DNA from: Rheinheimera salexigens
Lineage (GTDB): Bacteria > Pseudomonadota > Gammaproteobacteria > Enterobacterales > Alteromonadaceae
Assembly: GCF_001752395.1 (NCBI RefSeq)
Contig: NZ_MKEK01000001.1
Span: forward strand, 2,567,856 to 2,631,855
Reading direction: 5' to 3'
Length of the DNA: 64,000 nucleotides
A program made the translations under genes and the position numbers. The notes under the pieces were generated by a model. That model saw only the letters and a program-made list of their open reading frames with translations, did no database searches and was not told where the DNA came from. This document shows, piece after piece, positions 36,435-43,949 of the stretch (position 1 is the first letter of the stretch; every line of letters starts with the position of its first letter).

Positions 36435-36827
36435 CTAATCGGTCTGGGTAAGTTCACGTTGTAACTGTTCCATCGATTTGTCATCCTGACTTACCTCTTC
36501 TTTATCTTGCTGCACAATACGTAAAATGCGGGCAAGGTATTCTTGAGTATCTAGACTTCTAGCGGCGGTATGCTTAGCAGTAGGAGTAAATTGCTCAATG
36601 GCATCTGCACTTATAATGCCTTTTTCGGCTAATACCGCTTCTAAACTAGCTAAGCGCTCGCGCGTAACAGCCAGTTCTGTTGCTACGGCCATAGCAATAG
36701 ACAGCACTTGCTCAACCTGTTTATCCGCTAAAAAATAAGGCCGTTGCCCTTTTGCCTTAGTGCCGGCTAAATCTAAAATATCTATATCGGCGCTACTTTT
36801 TTTGGTACTTGTATTCGCACTTGTCAT
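36435..36827 (-). CDS. Unknown 130-residue protein
   Basis: A soluble protein with start ATG 36827, preceded by GAGGAACAGAATA; an earlier in-frame codon five residues upstream has no ribosome site. It has a polar N-terminus, then ILDLAGTKAKGQRPYFLADK and a strongly helical part (VEQVLSIAMAVATELAVTRE then RLASLEAVLAEKG) that could form a coiled-coil dimer, and an acidic, Gln-rich tail. I cannot name a family. Its place between the PrpD pair and the methyltransferase hints at a small subunit or adaptor for one of them. Confidence 0.65.
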   Translation of the reverse strand: MTSANTSTKKSSADIDILDLAGTKAKGQRPYFLADKQVEQVLSIAMAVATELAVTRERLASLEAVLAEKGIISADAIEQFTPTAKHTAARSLDTQEYLARILRIVQQDKEEVSQDDKSMEQLQRELTQTD

Positions 36828-36881
36828 TATTCTGTTCCTCAATGCTGTCAGCTGCTTTTTACTCGTTGTAAACCTAGCGGC

Positions 36882-38078
36882 TTATTTTTTCCAGAGACCA
36901 AAAGCATTCCAGACTGGTGCACGGCCGAAATCTTCGCCTGAATCACCGGCTGCAGATTTACCAAAAATTTTCTCATCAACTTTAGCGACCACACCAATTT
37001 CAAACATGGCTGAACCATCAAAACCGGCCTTATCTAGTTGCTCGGCAAGATCCAGATCATGCATAGGCCCCCAATACGGTTCGTTGTTGTAATAAGTATC
37101 CCAATCACGCATAAACTGTTCAAAAACACTTTTACCGTGATATTGCGGTTGCTCTAAGTGAATTGTTAAACCTTCAGGCTTTAGTAAACGCTGTACTGTC
37201 TTTAATGCTTTTGGCAGCATTTTATGTGATGCTTCATGCCAAAACATGGCTGAAGTAATAAGATCAAAGCTTTCATCTGCGTACTGCGGTAAAGATTCAA
37301 CATTAGCTTGGACAAAGCTAATGTTATCAACACCCAGCGATTTAGCACGAGCATGGGCATAACGTAAACAGGGCGTAGCAACGTCAATAGCAATAACTTC
37401 TGCATCTGGAAACGCTTGGGCAAGGGGTACTGCATTATGACCAACCGTACAACCCAGATCTAAAATACGCTTAGGTTTAAAATTAGGGTGTTCGCTTTTA
37501 AGCCAGTTAGCTATGGCTTGGCCACCACCGTCACTTAATCCACCGAGTAAACCGGCTGTGGTAACAAATAAACCGACATCATAGCTAGCAGCTACGGTGA
37601 CATCTTGGTCAAAATACTCTTGGTAATAACAACCTGGCTGGCAGTGAATATCAACTTGACTAATATTGACAGGTACTTCAATTGTTGAGTCAAGTTGTAA
37701 CGTATCGCAACCTTTATTCAACTGTTCTACTTTTTTAGACAAAGCATCTGCTTGGCGTAATACCATTGCTCTACCTGTCTGATGACGCATTTCCATAGTG
37801 TTACGCCTAAGTGCGCTCCACAATTGGCAATAGCCATCTTCCATCATCACTTTGCGTACTTCATGTCGTGTTTCTGGCTCACGCCCGTGCTCTTTAACAA
37901 AAGCAGGATGAACATGTTTGTCATACACTTGGCGTAACCCCGGTATCACCCGGCTACTTAAATGCAGGTTTAAATGGGTTAATACGTTTAAACGCGCGAC
38001 TTCATCGTGATTAGCTTGTGGCATGACGCCATGTTGGGTGAGCGCTCGCCATGAAGGCAGTGTCTTTACATTACTCAT
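36882..38078 (-). CDS. SAM-dependent methyltransferase-like protein
   Basis: A 398-residue protein. An N-terminal domain of about 190 residues is followed by a class I methyltransferase fold: RILDLGCTVGHNAVPLAQAF (motif I), EVIAIDVATPCLRYAHARAK (motif II acidic residue) and ESFDLITSAMFWHEASHKML (motif IV). The N-terminal domain is unusual and has no obvious match (RHEVRKVMMEDGYCQLWSALRR). It could transfer a methyl group to a pathway compound or bind SAM for another use. The stop and the start of the upstream gene overlap as ATGA. Confidence 0.78.
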   Translation of the reverse strand: MSNVKTLPSWRALTQHGVMPQANHDEVARLNVLTHLNLHLSSRVIPGLRQVYDKHVHPAFVKEHGREPETRHEVRKVMMEDGYCQLWSALRRNTMEMRHQTGRAMVLRQADALSKKVEQLNKGCDTLQLDSTIEVPVNISQVDIHCQPGCYYQEYFDQDVTVAASYDVGLFVTTAGLLGGLSDGGGQAIANWLKSEHPNFKPKRILDLGCTVGHNAVPLAQAFPDAEVIAIDVATPCLRYAHARAKSLGVDNISFVQANVESLPQYADESFDLITSAMFWHEASHKMLPKALKTVQRLLKPEGLTIHLEQPQYHGKSVFEQFMRDWDTYYNNEPYWGPMHDLDLAEQLDKAGFDGSAMFEIGVVAKVDEKIFGKSAAGDSGEDFGRAPVWNAFGLWKK

Positions 38079-38806
38079 GACTGTCCTCTCTCGGTAATTT
38101 TATATTCAACTAGCTCATAAAAAGTTTGCATATAACCTTCTACGCCCGCCTTTAAAAACAAGTAATCATCATCAGCGGTACACCACAGATTATAAGGAGG
38201 ATGCTCTTCAGGTAAATTACCGGCCGTATCCACCACCTGAAAATGCCGAGCTTTAAAAGTACCCGCTTTTACCGTAATAGTTTCTTCACCAACATACCGA
38301 ATGCCAAAACCGGTTTTAAACAGTAATGGTCCAGTCGCGCCACGGTGATCAGGAGAAGTTAAGAATAGATCGGGGAAGAAGGTTTTACCCGGACCTTGGC
38401 TTAAATCGTACATGCGCATTAATAATGCGTCACCCACGATAGGGTGTGCTTGCAACCATTTTACTGGCGTCGAAATATCTACTTTTTGCGTAATACGACC
38501 ATCGCGCTGATTATGACTTTCACACTCAACATAATTTGGCGTGAAACGCATCCAGCCCGAGCCTTCATATTTATCACCAACGCTAATGCGCACACTACAA
38601 TCTATTGGGCTGGCATCTGGGTTCATGGCTAGAATAACGTCACGCACCACATTAGGTGCGTCATCAATTTCACAATGAGCATGTAATACTTTTACGTCAT
38701 CAGACTGGGTAGTAATACTAAAGAACTCTCGACCCCGTTCTTGATCCATACGTTCAGGTTTTTTACTGGTATAAAGTATGGTGCCTTGGATAGTTCTATG
38801 TTTCAT
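38075..38806 (-). CDS. Unknown soluble protein, first gene of the operon
   Basis: A 243-residue protein without signal peptide. Strand-rich segments are RTIQGTILYTSKKPERMDQE, WMRFTPNYVECESHNQRDGR and FKTGFGIRYVGEETITVKAG followed by TFKARHFQVVDTAGNLP. The last part, ending PYNLWCTADDDYLFLKAG, resembles a lipocalin or DUF-type barrel. I do not recognise the family. It heads the seven-gene operon whose promoter has the box at 38872, and is translationally coupled to the methyltransferase. Confidence 0.68.
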   Translation of the reverse strand: MKHRTIQGTILYTSKKPERMDQERGREFFSITTQSDDVKVLHAHCEIDDAPNVVRDVILAMNPDASPIDCSVRISVGDKYEGSGWMRFTPNYVECESHNQRDGRITQKVDISTPVKWLQAHPIVGDALLMRMYDLSQGPGKTFFPDLFLTSPDHRGATGPLLFKTGFGIRYVGEETITVKAGTFKARHFQVVDTAGNLPEEHPPYNLWCTADDDYLFLKAGVEGYMQTFYELVEYKITERGQS

Positions 38807-38871
38807 TCGATACTCCTAATCAGCTAATAGCCTTATTAACTTCATAGTGGAGCGAGGATTGCAAAGATGCG

Positions 38872-38885
38872 TTGATCTTTATCAA
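38872..38885. promoter_or_regulatory. FNR-type box before the 38806 operon
   Basis: TTGATCTTTATCAA, exact half-sites, centred 72 bp before ATG 38806. CACTAT on the minus strand (38849-38844) is centred 32 bp downstream. Confidence 0.65.
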
Positions 38886-38910
38886 TAACTGTAAATTTAC
38901 GGATAGGAAT

Positions 38911-38937
38911 AAAAAAACCCGCATTATTACACGGGCT
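38911..38937 (-). terminator. Terminator after the second DUF1838 gene
   Basis: A short GC stem (CCCG...CGGG) around a 10-base loop, with seven T on the minus strand. It separates the DUF1838 gene from the next promoter. Confidence 0.6.
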
Positions 38938-38992
38938 TACACATTTACACTAAGCTTAAACTTGACTGTAATCAGGCAAGTAGACTTAGCTT

Positions 38993-39928
38993 TTAATGAC
39001 TCTTTGGTGATACAAATGGTGCACCTGGTACATCCTTTTTATAAGTCGTCCAGCTAGTATCATTTGGTCTAGTATCATTGGTTGGTGGTGGCACACTATA
39101 CTTTGGTGCTTCTGCAGCAATAAACGTTTTCATGGTGTCACTCACATCGTCAAACTTGGCAATTTTACGACCCGCAGCATGAATATATATACCGCCTTCA
39201 CGACCACTCATCATCATAAACGGTAGCCAATCTGAAATTCTGACCCAACCAACTTGTACATCAGCTGTATCTGTTTTTTCATCTACTAGGCTGTCGATAT
39301 CGCCTAAGAAGTTAAATAACTCTGTGGCATGGTATACGCCGCCGACTTGTTTCTGATAATCACCTGCAAGCGGATTATGATAAAACAACGGTACCGGTAA
39401 GGTTAGCCACCAGCGGTCATCTTGTTGTTTAGCCATAAATTTAGCCGCATAAGGTAAAACTTTACCGTTTTCATCGCGGTTAAATCTAACCGGTTGATTA
39501 ACAGGATCGTTTAATACTTGGAATACGTCTACTTCTTCATTTGTCCAAGGATTAAGCCAAGTTTTAAGAGGCTTGCCAGTTTTTTTATCTTTATAAAGTA
39601 AAATTTCTCGAGTCACTAACTTAAAGCTTTTACCTTTTTTACCACCGTCAACGGTAGCACAAGCTCGGACACTATAACCTTCAACATCAAACAAATGCTG
39701 GTCTGGCTCACCCATACGACGAGAAAACAACTTACCATCCCAGCTAAAAAATACCGGTTTGTCATCAACAGTTGAACACTGAATTTTTCGCGAGACGGTG
39801 GTAGCACCATCTGGGGTATTTAAATCAATAGGTGCTGCATTTAGCTGAAAACTCATTAATGACGTTAAGCCAACCGCTAATGACAGTATGCGTAACGGTC
39901 TTACTTTTGTATGCTTGCTATTCTGCAT
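38993..39928 (-). CDS. Secreted DUF1838 protein
   Basis: A 311-residue protein with a signal peptide (LRILSLAVGLTSLMSFQLNA) but no lipobox, in contrast to the paralogue at 16315. Shared motifs are the Cys-containing VRACATV, FKLVTREILLYKDKKTGKPL, LNPWTNEEVDVFQVLNDPVN, and the end DTSWTTYKKDVPGAPFVSP. The reaction of DUF1838 proteins is unknown. Having one membrane-anchored and one soluble copy suggests two steps or two partners in the periplasm. Expressed from its own FNR-type box. Confidence 0.82.
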   Translation of the reverse strand: MQNSKHTKVRPLRILSLAVGLTSLMSFQLNAAPIDLNTPDGATTVSRKIQCSTVDDKPVFFSWDGKLFSRRMGEPDQHLFDVEGYSVRACATVDGGKKGKSFKLVTREILLYKDKKTGKPLKTWLNPWTNEEVDVFQVLNDPVNQPVRFNRDENGKVLPYAAKFMAKQQDDRWWLTLPVPLFYHNPLAGDYQKQVGGVYHATELFNFLGDIDSLVDEKTDTADVQVGWVRISDWLPFMMMSGREGGIYIHAAGRKIAKFDDVSDTMKTFIAAEAPKYSVPPPTNDTRPNDTSWTTYKKDVPGAPFVSPKSH

Positions 39929-39983
39929 GTTTTTGCTCCCTTAATAGAATTATCAGAGTAGATTGAAACAGAAGCAACTAGCT

Positions 39984-39997
39984 TTGATATAAGTCAA
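39984..39997. promoter_or_regulatory. FNR-type box before DUF1838 gene 38993
   Basis: TTGATATAAGTCAA, embedded in a longer palindrome GCTTTGAT-ATAA-GTCAAAGC (39981-40000). It is centred 62 bp before the ATG. Confidence 0.65.
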
Positions 39998-40084
39998 AGC
40001 TGCAGAAATATTAGTTAAGCTGCTGGCAAATAATAATTTATTTCCAGTAACTTTTTTATAAACTTAGCGCTTTTATTTAGCCTC

Positions 40085-40498
40085 TTATTTAGAACCTAGC
40101 ACTTTCCAAATACCAGTACCCTGCATGGTAGAGCGCGTTTCGGTATAAAGTTCGCCTTCGGCAAAAATGACTGACCGAGTACTACGCTGAATGCGACCGC
40201 GACCATAAACTACATCGCCAAGTTTTACTGCGGCTAAAAAGTTAGTATTTAATTGAATAGTGGCAAACTGTTTATCATGCGTGAGTTCATCACCTATAGC
40301 GCGATAAATCACAAAATCCATCATAGCTAACGATACGCCGCCGTGTACTACACCTTGAGGATTTAAATGCTGCTCGGTTATTTCTAGCGCCCGGGTTACA
40401 ACCCCCAGCTCCGTTTTTTCGTAATACGGCCCCGCTATAGCGCTAAAACCTTGCATGTCTTCACATAGTGTATAGCCAAGGCTTGCTAACTTGCTCAT
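40085..40498 (-). CDS. PaaI-type hot-dog thioesterase
   Basis: A 137-residue protein. The catalytic region reads LNPQGVVHGGVSLAMMDFVI (residues about 43-62), the standard PaaI/4-hydroxybenzoyl-CoA thioesterase motif, followed by ATIQLNTNFLAAVKLGDVVY and GRGRIQRSTRSVIFAEGELY. It cleaves acyl-CoA thioesters, and in pathways like this it often rescues CoA from dead-end esters. It lies directly after the enoyl-CoA hydratase, with the start codon touching the upstream stop. No own promoter is visible. Confidence 0.9.
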   Translation of the reverse strand: MSKLASLGYTLCEDMQGFSAIAGPYYEKTELGVVTRALEITEQHLNPQGVVHGGVSLAMMDFVIYRAIGDELTHDKQFATIQLNTNFLAAVKLGDVVYGRGRIQRSTRSVIFAEGELYTETRSTMQGTGIWKVLGSK

Positions 40499-41271
40499 TA
40501 ATCAAACTCCACTTTGGTTTTAGTAATAAAAGCCTGCGATGCTTTTTTAAAATCTTTTGAATCAAATGCTTGCTTAGATAACTGGCGTATTTCTGCTTGT
40601 TGCAATGTTGGATCGTCCATTAAATAAGCTAAGGTTTGCTTCATGCCTTGGATTGCACTACCACTAGCAGCAACTATGTCATGAATAAAGCTTTGTACTG
40701 CCGAATCTAACTCGTTTGCTGCAACCACTTGATGAATAAGTTTATTATTTATGGCTTGTTCTGCAGTTTGCGCTTTACCTAAATACAACATGGCTTTAGC
40801 GGTGGCTAAACCAACGGTTTGTACTAAGCGCTGCGTATCTTCAATACTGTACAATAGGCCTAGTTTGGCTGGCGTGATGGCAAAAGTGGCATGGCTAGCA
40901 GCAATTCTAAAATCACAACACAAGGCTATACCTAAGCCGCCGCCAAAACAGGCGCCATTTATGGCCGCTATCGTTACGCAAGGTAAGCGCTGCAACTTTA
41001 ACTGTGCTTGCTGCACAATATCGTTGTTTTGTTGTAATAACTCAGGTGACGCTAGCATTTCTGTTAGTTCGGCAATATCCGCACCGGCACTAAAAGCTTT
41101 GTCGCCCTCGGCTTGGATCACTACAACACGTGGCTTAATATCATTGGCTAATTGATCACAAAAATCAGCTAATTGCTGCCACATAGCTTTATTCAGCGCA
41201 TTGCGCTTATCGGCTCTATTGATGGTTATTTTGGCAATTTTGCCGGCTACACTCAGCGTAATTGTTGACAT
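40498..41271 (-). CDS. Enoyl-CoA hydratase/isomerase
   Basis: A 257-residue crotonase-family enzyme. Motifs: ITINRADKRNALNKAMWQQL near the start, KAFSAGADIAELTEM (oxyanion-hole AGADI), INGACFGGGLGIALCCDFRI and the loop ATFAITPAKLGLLYSIEDTQ. The second catalytic Glu appears at the equivalent of LGLLYSIEDT. It hydrates or isomerises enoyl-CoA. Oddly, an FNR-type box (41265-41278) overlaps its start codon, so regulation differs from the other operons. It is coupled to the PaaI thioesterase. Confidence 0.9.
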   Translation of the reverse strand: MSTITLSVAGKIAKITINRADKRNALNKAMWQQLADFCDQLANDIKPRVVVIQAEGDKAFSAGADIAELTEMLASPELLQQNNDIVQQAQLKLQRLPCVTIAAINGACFGGGLGIALCCDFRIAASHATFAITPAKLGLLYSIEDTQRLVQTVGLATAKAMLYLGKAQTAEQAINNKLIHQVVAANELDSAVQSFIHDIVAASGSAIQGMKQTLAYLMDDPTLQQAEIRQLSKQAFDSKDFKKASQAFITKTKVEFD

Positions 41272-41278
41272 TTATCAA
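41265..41278. promoter_or_regulatory. FNR-type box overlapping the enoyl-CoA hydratase start
   Basis: TTGACATTTATCAA, exact. Its minus strand reads TTGATAA-ATG-TCAA, so the start codon of the hydratase lies inside the site. Activation from here would need a promoter within the gene; repression or coincidence are alternatives. Confidence 0.45.
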
Positions 41279-41448
41279 AATTCTCATAGTTGAAATTCGT
41301 TTATAGGCCAATTCAGTGCTTTAGCGGATACCATAACACTAACGATTCATTTATTGTGATACCACGTTGCAAAGGTTGCTGACAACATTTCAATGCTGGT
41401 TGATTTGCCAGAAAGCAAAAGCAACAGCAATTAGGTAAAGGCACAGCT

Positions 41449-41606
41449 ATGTCTGAGTATAAAATGCCAGCGCAAACACTCACGCAAAAGATAGTTACTA
41501 AAGCTAGCCAGAAATCACATATAACGCAGATGAACTGGTTAACTGTAAAGTAGATTTAGTATTAATGCATGACTCTATCGAGCCAAGACGGCTAAAAGTA
41601 GAGTAG
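41449..41606 (+). pseudogene. LeuC/homoaconitase-like N-terminal remnant, frameshifted
   Basis: ATG 41449 follows AAAGG at a good distance. The first 30 codons give MSEYKMPAQTLTQKIVTKAS then QKSHITQMNWLT, which resembles the N-terminus of the 3-isopropylmalate dehydratase/homoaconitase large subunit (QTL.EKIL..AS). The frame then hits TAG at 41551. In the next frame the text continues KVDLVLMHDSIEP, matching the family's VDLVLAHD segment, until TAG 41604. Only about 50 residues of a family of over 400 remain. The gene was probably a dehydratase of the pathway, now lost. Confidence 0.55.
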
Positions 41607-41688
41607 AAGAATTAAATATTTCAAAGTAATATGCAAACGATAGCTATAAATTGATACAAAGCAACGCTCTATCAATTTAAAGGCCTTA

Positions 41689-41732
41689 GTATTAGATAAA
41701 GTATTAGATAAAGTATTAGATAAAGTATTAGA
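41689..41732 (+). repeat. 12-bp tandem repeat, 3.7 copies
   Basis: The unit GTATTAGATAAA occurs at 41689, 41701 and 41713, then a partial copy at 41725-41732. It lies 40 bp before the cytochrome c ATG, where it may affect spacing of its promoter or leader. The copies are identical, so it is probably recent. Confidence 0.85.
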
Positions 41733-41772
41733 ACAACAATAATGACAGCATAAAAAATATAAAGGTCTAACT

Positions 41773-42150
41773 ATGAAAAAATTATCTTTAATCTTAGCGG
41801 CTGTTAGCATCTTAGTGACAGGTTGCTCTGAGCCAACAGATAGCAGCGCGCAAGTTAGTGCCTCAGCAACTGCAGTAGCCGACCCCGCAGTAGTAGCAAA
41901 ACAACAGTTGCTTAATCAAGGTAAAAGTCGTGCGATAAGTTGTACGGCCTGTCATGGTCTACAAGGTATTTCTAATGTTGCTATGTACCCGTCTTTAGCG
42001 GGCCGTGATGCTGCTGAATTAAAGCAATTACTAGTAGCCTATCGCACAGGTGAAAAAGTTAACCCGCTAATGTCACCGCAGGCGAAAGCCTTATCTGATG
42101 CCGATGTTGACTTATTAGCCAAGTATTTTTCTGTTTTACCGGCAAAGTAA
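41773..42150 (+). CDS. Lipoprotein c-type cytochrome
   Basis: A 125-residue exported cytochrome. The signal ends in a lipobox (LVTGC), so it should be lipid-anchored in the periplasm. The heme site is SCTACHG near residue 57, the axial Met probably in NPLMSPQAKAL near residue 97, and the end ALSDADVDLLAKYFS is that of a small class I cytochrome (c553-type). It can accept electrons from a dehydrogenase, perhaps one working on the imported substrate. AAAGGTCTAACT precedes the ATG. It lies in the island, but without an FNR-type box. Confidence 0.88.
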   Translation: MKKLSLILAAVSILVTGCSEPTDSSAQVSASATAVADPAVVAKQQLLNQGKSRAISCTACHGLQGISNVAMYPSLAGRDAAELKQLLVAYRTGEKVNPLMSPQAKALSDADVDLLAKYFSVLPAK

Positions 42151-42249
42151 AACTAGTTTTTAGGCTTTAGTTTTGAGTGCCTATTTAAATCCTTAGCTTT
42201 GTTATAATGCGTGCACTTCACTGTGCACGCATTATAATTTTTGCTTAGT

Positions 42250-42263
42250 CTGATATTTGTCAA
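42250..42263. promoter_or_regulatory. Variant FNR-type box before the isochorismatase operon
   Basis: CTGATATTTGTCAA (identical to the 6566 site), centred 68 bp before ATG 42325, with TAGTAT at 42286-42291 centred 32 bp downstream. Confidence 0.6.
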
Positions 42264-42324
42264 TTGGTAGCTAGCCACATTGTCGTAGTATTTTAGCACC
42301 TATGTCTGCTATTACAGGTGTAAA

Positions 42325-42990
42325 ATGCAAACTTCAAATAAAACCGCTAAAGAAATTTATTTAGATGTAAAAAACAATCCTGCTAGAAAACGCTTTGGTT
42401 TTGGTAAAAAAGCCGTTTTAGTCAATGTAGATCCACAAAAAGCCTATACCGCTGTGGGCAAGTTCGCTACGGCTTATGAAACCGACCCGAATCAAATTGA
42501 TTATATGAACCAATTAGCGATTGAATGTCGTCGCTTAGGTTGGCCGGTAGTTTGGACTTATGTTGCTTATATGGATTCAGGCGAAGATGCTGGTATTTGG
42601 GGCACCCGTACTGACACTCCTGACTCGCTACAAAATATTAAATTTAATTCAGAGCGCTCAGAGTTTGATGATCGAGTACAAATCGACGAAAAACGTGATG
42701 TTGTTTACTGCAAAAAAATGCCCTCAGCTTTTTTTGAAACTCAATTACAATCATTACTAACCTGGCACCAAGCCGATACTGTAATTATTACCGGTGGCTC
42801 TACGTCTGGGTGTATTCGCGCTACTGCTGTGGATTCATTATCTCGTGGTTATCGCACCATAGTGCCTGAAGAATGTGTGGCTGATAAGCATGAAAGCTAT
42901 CATTACGCCAACCTAACCGATATGGCATTAAAGTATGCTGACGTATTAGACGTGTCTGAAGTGCTAGATTGGCTTAAGCAACAACAATAA
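42325..42990 (+). CDS. Isochorismatase-family amidohydrolase
   Basis: A 221-residue cysteine hydrolase. The Asp is in KAVLVNVDPQKAYT near residue 34, the Lys in VVYCKKMPSAFFET near residue 132, and the nucleophile Cys in TGGSTSGCIRATAVDS near residue 160, so the D-K-C triad is present. The group includes N-carbamoylsarcosine amidase, nicotinamidase and ureidoacrylate hydrolase. It probably hydrolyses a linear amide or carbamoyl group produced by the two ring-opening hydrolases next to it. It starts the plus-strand operon 42325-44887. Confidence 0.9.
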   Translation: MQTSNKTAKEIYLDVKNNPARKRFGFGKKAVLVNVDPQKAYTAVGKFATAYETDPNQIDYMNQLAIECRRLGWPVVWTYVAYMDSGEDAGIWGTRTDTPDSLQNIKFNSERSEFDDRVQIDEKRDVVYCKKMPSAFFETQLQSLLTWHQADTVIITGGSTSGCIRATAVDSLSRGYRTIVPEECVADKHESYHYANLTDMALKYADVLDVSEVLDWLKQQQ

Positions 42991-43004
42991 GGCAGGAGAA
43001 TACA

Positions 43005-43949
43005 ATGAAAGCAGATCCAGGCTTTTATGATTACTGGCCCTATCAAGATAGGCCGAAAATCCGTTGGCCCGATGGCAAAAAACTGGCTTTTTGGGTTGCA
43101 CCCAATATCGAGTTTTATGAGTTGAATCCGCCAGAAAACCCGCATAGAAAAGCCTGGCCTCAGCCTTACCCTGCGATACAAGGTTATGGTATTCGCGATT
43201 ATGGTAACCGTGTCGGCCACCAGCGCCAAATGGCATTACTCGATAAATATGGTATCCGTGGTTCGATAAGTTTATCCACCGCTTTATGTGATCACCATCC
43301 AGAAATTATTCAGATGTGTAAAGAGCGTAACTGGGAGTTTTTCAGTCATGGTATTTATAACACCCGTTATACTTATGGTTTATCTGAGCAACAAGAACGC
43401 GAAATGATCCGCGATTCTATGGAAACCATTTATCGTCACACTGGCCAACATTGCGCCGGTTATCTTGCGCCAGCACTGTCGCATTCAGAATTAACCTTAG
43501 ATTTATTTGCCGAAGTTGGCACCGAACTGTTTGGTAATAACGCTGGGTTTTATACCTGCGATTTATTTCATGATGACCAACCTACTCCTATTAAGCTGCG
43601 CAGTGATAAGCGTTTTGTGTCTATACCTTACTCCCTAGAAATGAACGACACCATCGCTTATGTAGTAAACAAAGTAGAGCCGCGTCGCTATGGTCAAATG
43701 TTAAAAGATAATTTTGATCGTTTATATCAAGAGGGCGAAGAGTCCGGCACCATCATGTGTATACCCACCCATAACTATCAAGTTGCCTGCCCACACAGAA
43801 TGAAGGCATTTGAGGAAGCGTTGGATTATATCACTAGTCATCCTGATGTTTGGGTGACAACAGGACGTGAAATTGCTGATTATTATCACGAACATTATTA
43901 CGATGCTGCCTTGGCCGATATCAGCGCTAAGTTAGGAGCCAATAAATGA
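43005..43949 (+). CDS. PuuE-like polysaccharide-deacetylase-family hydrolase (second copy)
   Basis: A 314-residue NodB-fold protein with PuuE-like order: KLAFWVAPNIEFYEL, IQGYGIRDYGNRVGHQRQMA, LLDKYGIRGSISLSTALCDH, WEFFSHGIYNTRYTYG and SEQQEREMIRDSMETIYRHT, with GYLAPALSHSELTLD following. The family opens cyclic amides such as allantoin or imides. It follows the isochorismatase by 14 bp and overlaps the third copy by 4 bp, so these three are translated together. Copies 2 and 3 share the GIRDYGNRVG-type block and could form a heteromer. Confidence 0.88.
   Translation: MKADPGFYDYWPYQDRPKIRWPDGKKLAFWVAPNIEFYELNPPENPHRKAWPQPYPAIQGYGIRDYGNRVGHQRQMALLDKYGIRGSISLSTALCDHHPEIIQMCKERNWEFFSHGIYNTRYTYGLSEQQEREMIRDSMETIYRHTGQHCAGYLAPALSHSELTLDLFAEVGTELFGNNAGFYTCDLFHDDQPTPIKLRSDKRFVSIPYSLEMNDTIAYVVNKVEPRRYGQMLKDNFDRLYQEGEESGTIMCIPTHNYQVACPHRMKAFEEALDYITSHPDVWVTTGREIADYYHEHYYDAALADISAKLGANK

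Larger units (their letters stand above)
41272..41772. other. Gene-poor 501-bp region with a gene remnant and a repeat
   Basis: Between the minus-strand hydratase and the plus-strand cytochrome gene. It holds the LeuC-like remnant at 41449 and a 12-bp tandem repeat at 41689. No other coding frame is convincing. No FNR-type box was seen in front of the cytochrome gene. Confidence 0.6.

Noticed and set aside
32166..41271. Phenylacetate catabolism
   Set aside because: A PaaK-like ligase and PaaI-like thioesterase occur, but paaABCDE and paaZ/J/H are absent.
41592..41810. Minus-strand frame rich in repeated SNTL residues
   Set aside because: It is only the translation of the 12-bp tandem repeat and overlaps the cytochrome start; no ribosome site.
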